From positions 1-62,387 of the forward strand of contig NZ_VEGP01000029.1 of assembly GCF_007679495.1 (NCBI RefSeq): DNA of 62,387 bases, given 5' to 3'. This DNA comes from Paenibacillus sp. 32O-W. Its GTDB lineage: Bacteria > Bacillota > Bacilli > Paenibacillales > NBRC-103111. Below, piece after piece: positions 54,697-62,387 of this stretch. Numbering within the stretch: the first letter of the stretch is position 1; every line of letters begins with the position of its first letter. Both the position numbers and the translations under genes were made by a program. The notes below the pieces were generated by a model. That model was not told where the DNA came from. It saw nothing but the letters and a program-made list of their open reading frames with translations, and did not search any database.

Positions 54697-54912
54697 ATGA
54701 AATCTATCGAAATTTCGACGGAGTATATTGCATTGGGGCAATTTCTCAAGCTGGCTGACTGTGTGTCCACCGGCGGACACGCCAAAATATTTCTACAGGA
54801 AACGAAGGTTCTCGTTAACGGGGAGCCGGAAAACCGGCGGGGCCGAAAGCTTGTTCCCGGCGATATTATTCAGGTGGACGGCTGTGGGGAATTTCAAGTC
54901 CGGCGTTCTTAA
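54697..54912 (+). CDS. yaaA: S4-domain RNA-binding protein YaaA (RlbA-like)
   Basis: A 71-residue protein made of one S4 domain (IALGQFLKLADCVSTGGHAKIF, LVNGEPENRRGRKLVPGD). In Bacillus subtilis it has been linked to 50S subunit assembly. It lies 17 bases after dnaN and upstream of recF, the usual order in Bacillota. GGAGTAAGGA precedes the ATG. Confidence 0.93.
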   Translation: MKSIEISTEYIALGQFLKLADCVSTGGHAKIFLQETKVLVNGEPENRRGRKLVPGDIIQVDGCGEFQVRRS

Positions 54913-55100
54913 ACGAAGGCCCGAGCAGTTGAAACGGCAAGCTTGTCTCCAAAGAATAAAGTGCCGCATAGAATAGATAACTGGAGTCGTATGTTACAAA
55001 GAGGACCCCTTTCTTTCATTATGGATGAAAGTGTGGAATCATTGCTCTTGCCTTGCGAAGCGGAGCTTTGCGTTAAAGCGGGCTCTTAGGAGGAAATCAC

Positions 55101-56216
55101 TTGTTTCTTAATAGGCTGGCTATTAAAAATTACCGAAACTATGATGAAATAGAGTTGAATACCGACCATAAGGTCAACATTTTTATAGGTCCTAATGCCC
55201 AAGGGAAAACCAATTTACTGGAAGCGATCTATGTCCTTGCCCTGTCCAAATCTCATCGTACGCATCATGATAAGCAGCTAATTCGCTGGAATGAACCCTA
55301 TGCCCAGCTCTATGCGGAAGTGGACAAGAAATACGGCTTGTGCAAGCTCAGTCTCTCGGTTACTCCCCAGGGCAAAAAGGCTAAAATTAATGGCCTCGAG
55401 CAAAAAAAACTTAGTGATTTTATCGGAACGCTAAATGTAGTCATGTTTGCCCCGGAGGATTTGGAAATTGTCAAGGGCGCTCCCGGAATCCGCCGGCGGT
55501 TCCTTGATATGGAGATCGGCCAGGTTCACCCTGGCTATCTGTATGAAATGACCCAGTATCAGAAGGTGCTGAACCAGCGGAACAATTACTTGAAGCAATT
55601 GCCCGGCTTTCCTGCCGCCACGGACCCGATGCTTGAAATTTGGGACGAGCAGTTGGCCCAGTATGGTTCTAAAATCATCAAAAAAAGGCAAAGCTTTATA
55701 AAAAAACTGCAAAAATGGGCGGAGTATATCCATTCGGGCATAACGAACGACCTCGAAAAGCTCCGGGTCGAGTACCGTCCCTCCATAGAAACCGGTGATC
55801 CCGAAGAGGAAACTATTCTATTTGAGCGATTTATGATAAAGTTAAAACAGATGAAAGATCAGGAAATAAGGCGCGGTACAACACTAGTCGGGCCTCATCG
55901 TGATGATATGATGTTTTTTATCAATGACAAAGAAGTTCAGGTTTACGGGTCCCAAGGCCAGCAGAGGACGGCCGCACTTTCCTTGAAGCTGGCCGAGCTC
56001 GAGCTGATTCACGAAGAATTGGGAGAGTACCCTGTTCTCTTGCTTGATGATGTCTTGTCCGAATTGGACCCGTATCGGCAAACCCAGCTGATCGAGACCT
56101 TTCAGGACAAGGTTCAAACCTTTATCACGACGACCGCCCTGGACAGTGTCAATATGGATAAGCTGTCGGATGCAGCTATATATCACGTTAAGAACGGATC
56201 GGTACAGGATAAGTGA
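55101..56216 (+). CDS. recF: DNA replication and repair protein RecF
   Basis: SMC-like ATPase that helps load RecA at gaps. Walker A GPNAQGKTN, signature SQGQQRTAALSLKLAE, Walker B LLLDDVLSELD. 371 residues. Starts at TTG 55101 with AGGAGG seven bases upstream, giving the usual N-terminus FLNRLAIKNYRNY. A gap of 188 bases after yaaA holds no gene I can see. The end overlaps the long upstream reading of remB by four bases. Confidence 0.96.
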   Translation: MFLNRLAIKNYRNYDEIELNTDHKVNIFIGPNAQGKTNLLEAIYVLALSKSHRTHHDKQLIRWNEPYAQLYAEVDKKYGLCKLSLSVTPQGKKAKINGLEQKKLSDFIGTLNVVMFAPEDLEIVKGAPGIRRRFLDMEIGQVHPGYLYEMTQYQKVLNQRNNYLKQLPGFPAATDPMLEIWDEQLAQYGSKIIKKRQSFIKKLQKWAEYIHSGITNDLEKLRVEYRPSIETGDPEEETILFERFMIKLKQMKDQEIRRGTTLVGPHRDDMMFFINDKEVQVYGSQGQQRTAALSLKLAELELIHEELGEYPVLLLDDVLSELDPYRQTQLIETFQDKVQTFITTTALDSVNMDKLSDAAIYHVKNGSVQDK

Positions 56217-56257
56217 CGGCTATTCCATCGATTTCTATCCGAATAGGGGTTGAGCCT

Positions 56258-56506
56258 ATGTTCATTCATTTGGGAGGAGAAAAGATCATTCGCGCTAACG
56301 AGTTAGTAGCTATATTTGACCTCTCGATCGAAAAAAATTCGAAAATTTCCAAACAATTTGTTACCCATGCGTTAAAAAATAAAAAAATCGAAGTGATAGG
56401 CGAAGAGGATAGCAAGTCGATCGTCGTTACAGTCCATAAAGTTTATTATTCCCCTATTTCATCTGCAACACTGAATAAAAGAGCAAGTCAATTGCAAATT
56501 CATTAG
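56258..56506 (+). CDS. remB: RemB (YaaB) extracellular matrix regulator, DUF370
   Basis: An 82-residue protein of the DUF370/RemA-like family: MFIHLGGEKIIRANELVAIFD and KQFVTHALKNKK. In Bacillus subtilis RemB affects matrix genes. I use ATG 56258, with AGGGG upstream, because homologues begin MFIHLG; the longer frame overlaps recF. Located between recF and gyrB as in Bacillus. Confidence 0.9.
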   Translation: MFIHLGGEKIIRANELVAIFDLSIEKNSKISKQFVTHALKNKKIEVIGEEDSKSIVVTVHKVYYSPISSATLNKRASQLQIH

Positions 56507-56539
56507 CCTTATCTGTCCGGAAATTTGAAAAGTAGGTGA

Positions 56540-58462
<1,923 letters not shown>

Positions 58463-58480
58463 CAATTGATCAAGCAAATT

Positions 58481-58519
58481 CCGAAAAGGGAGGTTCTGTT
58501 TGCACGGAGCCTTCTTTTT
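58481..58519 (+). terminator. Possible terminator after gyrB
   Basis: AAGGGAGGTTC and GAGCCTTCTT can pair (with G-U pairs) around a short loop, followed by TTTTT. It lies 19 bases after the gyrB stop and, with the promoter at 58630, suggests gyrA has its own transcript. Confidence 0.6.
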
Positions 58520-58629
58520 AAACTTATAGGACAAACTTGCGGGAGACATTATAGGTGCGGAAAGCGGAGGCGTTTTAAAAAAATAAATCCGTAAGTTCCG
58601 GCTGTATGAGCCGCCCAAAGTTCGTTTAA

Positions 58630-58658
58630 TTGTGCAAAAGTTGTGAAAGTAATATAAT
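58630..58658 (+). promoter_or_regulatory. Likely promoter of gyrA
   Basis: TTGTGC (58630-58635), 17 bases, and a perfect TATAAT (58653-58658), 115 bases before the gyrA start. The leader between contains a direct repeat of CTGGCCGG (about 58679 and 58738). Confidence 0.7.
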
Positions 58659-58773
58659 AACAATGGATATATAAAAGCTGGCCGGCATTCAAATGACTGT
58701 GGAAATGGCGGGAAAATCTATTTTCCCTAATTTTCGGCTGGCCGGGTTTTGCAGAACGATCAGGAGGTAAACG

Positions 58774-61311
58774 ATGGCCGAAGAAATGCAACCTCAAATC
58801 AAAGAAAGAGATATCGGCTCGGAAATGCGGGAATCGTTCATGGACTACGCGATGAGTATCATCGTCAGCCGTGCGCTCCCTGATGTCCGGGATGGCTTGA
58901 AGCCGGTTCACCGCAGAATTCTGTATGCGATGTCTGAATTGGGCATGTCGCCCGATAAGCCATATAAGAAATCGGCCAGAATAGTTGGAGAAGTCATCGG
59001 TAAATATCACCCGCATGGAGATTCTGCCGTTTATGAAACGATGGTTCGGATGGCTCAGGACTTCTCCCTTCGCTATATGCTGGTGGATGGCCACGGTAAC
59101 TTTGGTTCTATAGACGGGGATTCTGCAGCGGCCATGAGATATACCGAAGCCCGCCTGTCGAAGATCGCTATGGAGCTGTTGCGCGATATTAACAAAGAAA
59201 CGATTGACTTCGTACCGAACTATGATGGCGAGGAACAAGAGCCGGCAGTCCTGCCTTCGCGTTTCCCCAACTTGCTGGTTAACGGGATATCCGGGATTGC
59301 TGTCGGCATGGCTACGGCCATTCCTCCTCACAACCTTGGCGAAGTTATCGAAGGCGTTCAGGCGCTGATCAAAAATCCGGACATTACTCCGCTTGAGCTG
59401 ATGCAATATATTAAGGGGCCCGATTTCCCGACGGGCGGATACATTCTTGGCAGAGAAGGAATCAAGCAGGCCTACTCTACAGGAAGAGGCTCCGTTACCA
59501 TGCGTGCGAAAGCAACGATTGAGGAAGCCAACGGCAAGGCCCGTATTATTGTTAATGAGCTTCCTTACCAGGTTATCAAGACCCGGTTGATCGTAAACAT
59601 CGCCGAGCTGGTGCGCGACAAGAAAATCGACGGCATTACCGATCTGCGTGACGAATCAGACCGCAATGGTATGCGGATCGTGATTGAGCTTCGCAAGGAT
59701 GTCAACCCGAATGTCGTATTAAACAATTTGTACAAGCATACGGCTATGCAAAGTAATTTTGGGATCATTATGCTGGCGATTGTCAATAAAGAGCCCAAGA
59801 TTTTAAATCTTAAAGAGGTCCTCCATTATTATTTGCTGCATCAGCAGGAAATCATACGCCGGCGGACCGAGTACGATTTACGCAAGGCCGAAGCAAGGGC
59901 ACATATCTTAGAAGGTCTGCGTATAGCTCTCGATCATTTGGACGAGGTCATCAGTCTGATTCGTTCCTCCAGAACGACTGACATTGCGCGTCAGGGCTTG
60001 ATGGATACGTTCGCTCTCAGCTATGAACAGGCTCAGGCTATTCTCGATATGCGTCTGCAGCGCCTGACTGGCTTGGAGCGCGAGAAGATCGAAGAGGAAT
60101 ATGCCGAATTGCTGCAGAAAATTGCGGAACTGAAAGAAATTTTGGCTAATGAGAGCCTTATTCTAGGTATCATCAGCGATGAGCTGGAAGAAATCAAAGA
60201 ACGGTTCAGTGACGAAAGACGGACCGAAATTACGATCGGTGAAGACAGCATTGAAGATGAGGATCTGATTCCTCAGGAAGATGTGATCATTACGATCACT
60301 CATTCCGGGTACATCAAGCGTCTTCCCGTAACAACCTATCGCGCTCAAAGACGCGGAGGCCGGGGCGTAGTCGGAATGGATACGAAGGATGATGACTTCG
60401 TCGAACATTTGTTTGTATCCAATACACACCACTACCTGATGTTCTTTACGGACAAAGGGAAGGTGTACCGGCTTAAGGCTTATGAAATCCCGGATTTAAG
60501 CCGGACGGCCAGAGGAACGCCGATCATTAATTTGATTCAGATAGAGCAGGGAGAAACCGTCAATGCGGTGATCCCGGTCGAGAATTTCGATTCCGATCAA
60601 TACTTGTTCTTCGCTACCAAAGAGGGAATCGTTAAGAAAACGCCGCTGCAGGATTACGGCAATATCCGCAAGGGCGGGTTAATTGCAATTAACATCCGGG
60701 AAGAAGACAGGCTGGTTGGAGTCCGCTTGACCGATGGACAGCAAGAAATCATCATGGGAACGAAGATGGGGATGTCGATTCGCTTCGAAGAGGATGACGT
60801 TCGTTCGATGGGCAGATCCGCCACAGGCGTTAAAGGAATTCATTTGTCTGAAGACGATGAAGTCATCGATATGGATGTAGTCGAAGGGCATAATGACGTC
60901 CTGATAGTTACTTCCAAAGGTTTCGGCAAACGGACGCCGATCGATGATTACAGGATTCAAACCCGCGGCGGCAAAGGAATCAAGACCCTCAACATTACAA
61001 GCAAGAACGGTTTCGTCGTCGGGCTGAAGGTTGTTAAAGAAGACGAGGATCTGATGATCATAACTGCGCAAGGAACGATTATTCGGATGAGTATGGCGGG
61101 AATATCGACTATGGGACGCAATACTCAAGGCGTACGTTTGATCAATATTAAAGAAGATGATGAAGTAGCTACGGTCGCCAGAGTGGATAAGAGCGAAGAA
61201 GAGGAAGAGGTTCTGGAGGAAGGGCCGGAAATTACTGCGACGGTCGTCAGAAAGGATCCGGACGAAGAACCTGAAACAGATATGGATGAAGAATTCGAGG
61301 ATAATGAATAA
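58774..61311 (+). CDS. gyrA: DNA gyrase subunit A
   Basis: Breakage-reunion subunit of gyrase, 845 residues. The winged-helix region with the catalytic tyrosine in RYTEARLSK (about residue 124), quinolone-region HGDSAVYE, and the C-terminal beta-pinwheel with the GyrA-box RRGGRGV. The tail (from about 800) is strongly acidic (EEEEE and [16 protein letters not shown]). AGGAGG precedes the ATG. The quinolone-resistance positions read GDSAVYE, the sensitive form. Confidence 0.98.
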   Translation: MAEEMQPQIKERDIGSEMRESFMDYAMSIIVSRALPDVRDGLKPVHRRILYAMSELGMSPDKPYKKSARIVGEVIGKYHPHGDSAVYETMVRMAQDFSLRYMLVDGHGNFGSIDGDSAAAMRYTEARLSKIAMELLRDINKETIDFVPNYDGEEQEPAVLPSRFPNLLVNGISGIAVGMATAIPPHNLGEVIEGVQALIKNPDITPLELMQYIKGPDFPTGGYILGREGIKQAYSTGRGSVTMRAKATIEEANGKARIIVNELPYQVIKTRLIVNIAELVRDKKIDGITDLRDESDRNGMRIVIELRKDVNPNVVLNNLYKHTAMQSNFGIIMLAIVNKEPKILNLKEVLHYYLLHQQEIIRRRTEYDLRKAEARAHILEGLRIALDHLDEVISLIRSSRTTDIARQGLMDTFALSYEQAQAILDMRLQRLTGLEREKIEEEYAELLQKIAELKEILANESLILGIISDELEEIKERFSDERRTEITIGEDSIEDEDLIPQEDVIITITHSGYIKRLPVTTYRAQRRGGRGVVGMDTKDDDFVEHLFVSNTHHYLMFFTDKGKVYRLKAYEIPDLSRTARGTPIINLIQIEQGETVNAVIPVENFDSDQYLFFATKEGIVKKTPLQDYGNIRKGGLIAINIREEDRLVGVRLTDGQQEIIMGTKMGMSIRFEEDDVRSMGRSATGVKGIHLSEDDEVIDMDVVEGHNDVLIVTSKGFGKRTPIDDYRIQTRGGKGIKTLNITSKNGFVVGLKVVKEDEDLMIITAQGTIIRMSMAGISTMGRNTQGVRLINIKEDDEVATVARVDKSEEEEEVLEEGPEITATVVRKDPDEEPETDMDEEFEDNE

Positions 61312-61317
61312 TTGCTG

Positions 61318-61345
61318 AAAGAGGGGCGCGTCCCCTCTTTTCTTT
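61318..61345 (+). terminator. gyrA terminator
   Basis: AAAGAGGGG and CCCCTCTTT form a stem with a short GC loop followed by TCTTT, seven bases after the gyrA stop. Confidence 0.85.
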
Positions 61346-61348
61346 ATT

Positions 61349-61450
61349 TATCACAACAGAAGGTTTAAGTTCATTAAGGCAAAAAAATAGATCAACTTTC
61401 TAATTAAAGGGTTCGTTAGAAGGACGGCGACAGTCGCGTCTTCTTGAAGC
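61349..61450 (-). repeat. Remnants of repeats B and A in reverse orientation
   Basis: Read on the minus strand, a piece like the B core (TGTCGCCGTCCTTC) is followed by AATTAGAAAGTTG, TTAATGAACTTAAAC and TTCTGTTGTG-ATAA, close to the right half of A. The left half of A is mostly lost. It sits between gyrA and the DinB-family gene. Confidence 0.45.
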
Positions 61451-61912
61451 TCAGATTCCAAACAATCCTCGCCCTATTACATTGGCTGATATGGGTTGGA
61501 GCCCAATTTCTCTTGCCCAGAGGGCAAGCTGGCCCTTATGATGGATTTCATGAGCGATAACATGCCGTAATATTTCACCTTTGGTGTAACGTCCTTCAGT
61601 CCACGATACGGACACAATTTCATTTTCACAATCATCAGACCATGTATTTAGGAATACTTCTGTTTCTTTGATCCATGAATCGGAAAGTTCTTTAACTTGT
61701 TCAAGTGTCTTATAGTTCTCAAACTGGATTTGGATATCCGGCCTGCCTTGTATTCCGCGAATCCAACTATATTCCACATCACAAATATGGAAAAGTATAT
61801 AAAGAATACAGCTTGGTCCACGATTACGCAGCAATTCCTCCTCCGGGACTTGCTTGAATAATTCAAACCATTCATTCCTTGTAAACCAGTTATACTGAAA
61901 CAACTTTATCAA
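61451..61912 (-). CDS. DinB-family protein
   Basis: DinB-like four-helix protein (YfiT/DinB superfamily) of about 153 residues, generally binding a metal through three histidines; here ILFHICDVEYSWIRG and RHVIAHEIHHKGQ supply them. I prefer TTG 61912 (IKLFQYNWFTRNEWFEL) because AAGGGGAG is six bases upstream; the longer frame from 61987 adds 25 residues not usual for the family. Function unknown, likely thiol or detoxification enzyme. Confidence 0.82.
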   Translation of the reverse strand: MIKLFQYNWFTRNEWFELFKQVPEEELLRNRGPSCILYILFHICDVEYSWIRGIQGRPDIQIQFENYKTLEQVKELSDSWIKETEVFLNTWSDDCENEIVSVSWTEGRYTKGEILRHVIAHEIHHKGQLALWAREIGLQPISANVIGRGLFGI

Positions 61913-61987
61913 GATAAATCTCCCCTTATCAGGAATCTGTTGTTTTACCAATGGAGGGAGGCAGTTTAATATCCAGTGCATCATCAA

Positions 61988-62244
61988 GCTCTAATTTCTT
62001 GAATATCATAAGTAACCATTTCTAAACTGTTTATAATTATAGAACGGGCGTTCCCTTATTTCAACAAATTAAGTACATATTTTAAAAGAGTTAAAACATT
62101 TATTATTCAAGCTCTACAAATCCAGATATTTCTTTGTTGACAGAACAGTTACCCATGTGATAAATTATTCTTTGTCGCTTCAAACGGCTTGGTTTTCTCA
62201 AGCAGCTGTCGGCAAGCTGGAAGAAAAAAACTTCAAAAAAAAGC
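61988..62244. other. Gap between the DinB-family gene and the rRNA promoter
   Basis: No gene is visible. Short open frames lack ribosome sites. The region is AT-rich and includes runs of A just before the rRNA promoter (about 62223-62242) that may act as an UP element. Confidence 0.4.
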
Positions 62245-62273
62245 TTGCATGACTGGGCGATATATGATATATT
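62245..62273 (+). promoter_or_regulatory. Promoter of an rRNA operon
   Basis: TTGCAT (62245-62250), 17 bases, TATATT (62268-62273), with A-rich DNA upstream that suggests an UP element. It leads into the conserved rRNA leader. Confidence 0.75.
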
Positions 62274-62387
62274 AAAAGAGTCGCTGTTAAAGAACGGCGG
62301 CACAGAAAAAAAGCAGCATTGCCCTTTGAAAACTGAACAACGAGTGAATGAATGAAGCCAGTGCGTATACGGTTTTCGGACCGTATC
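62274..62387 (+). other. 5' leader of an rRNA operon, cut by the window end
   Basis: CCCTTTGAAAACTGAACAACGAG (62321-62343) in split form is the typical start of 16S leaders in Bacillales (CTTTGAAAACTGAACAACGAG-like). The 16S gene itself begins beyond the window. rRNA operon next to gyrA is the usual arrangement in Bacillales. Confidence 0.8.

Noticed and set aside
58549-59406. Minus-strand frame of 285 codons over the gyrA start
   Set aside because: Antisense to the conserved start of gyrA, with no family pattern.

Overview
The window is the origin-of-replication region of a low-GC Gram-positive, spore-forming bacterium, most likely Paenibacillus or a close relative. The gene order rpmH-dnaA-dnaN-yaaA-recF-remB-gyrB-gyrA, the Wal regulon genes, the spore protein YyaC, the Noc/Soj/Spo0J set and small Bacillales families (YjzC, DUF951, DUF3343, DUF4446, CxxH/CxxC) support this. 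Nearly all genes left of about 51.4 kb lie on the minus strand and all replication genes right of it on the plus strand, so transcription runs away from oriC at about 51.5-53.4 kb.

Layout. (1) 0.1-10.4 kb: a five-gene, minus-strand cluster of PLD-like/SNF2 helicase, DUF4391 protein, type III Mod, type III Res and an ImmA/IrrE metallopeptidase. It looks like a horizontally acquired defence locus. (2) 10.5-22.4 kb: rlmH, a small CxxH/CxxC protein, an HtrA protease, the walRKHIJ cell-wall control operon, an M23/LysM endopeptidase and an uncharacterised membrane protein. (3) 23-30 kb: purA with a candidate PurR operator, dnaB helicase, rplI, gdpP (c-di-AMP turnover), yybS and a SurA-like export protein. 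(4) 30-34.5 kb: a divergent TetR/MBL versus ABC-2 exporter locus with a 51-bp palindromic operator between them. (5) 34.8-41 kb: rpsF-ssb-rpsR, yjzC, tRNA-Ser(CGA), DUF951, MscS, DUF3343, yyaC, DUF4446 and a cysteine desulfurase family protein. (6) 41.6-51.4 kb: parB (spo0J), soj, noc, rsmG, mnmG, mnmE, jag, yidC, rnpA and rpmH, with two parS sites. (7) 51.5-61.3 kb: bipartite oriC around dnaA, then dnaN to gyrA. (8) 61.4-62.4 kb: a DinB-family gene and the promoter/leader of an rRNA operon cut off by the window edge.

The most unusual feature outside the genes is a family of structured intergenic repeats. Element A (about 119-127 bp, often tandem) begins AAAAAGCTCC and ends ATGTGGTAA; it predicts two hairpins whose arms change together between copies. 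Element B (about 90 bp) is a separate palindromic repeat. Two of its five recognised copies carry A units inserted at exactly the same base, and the other three are empty. This nested, site-specific, tandem arrangement suggests a small mobile or amplifying element and has no explanation from the genes. All functional statements rest on motifs and gene order read by eye; no searches were run.
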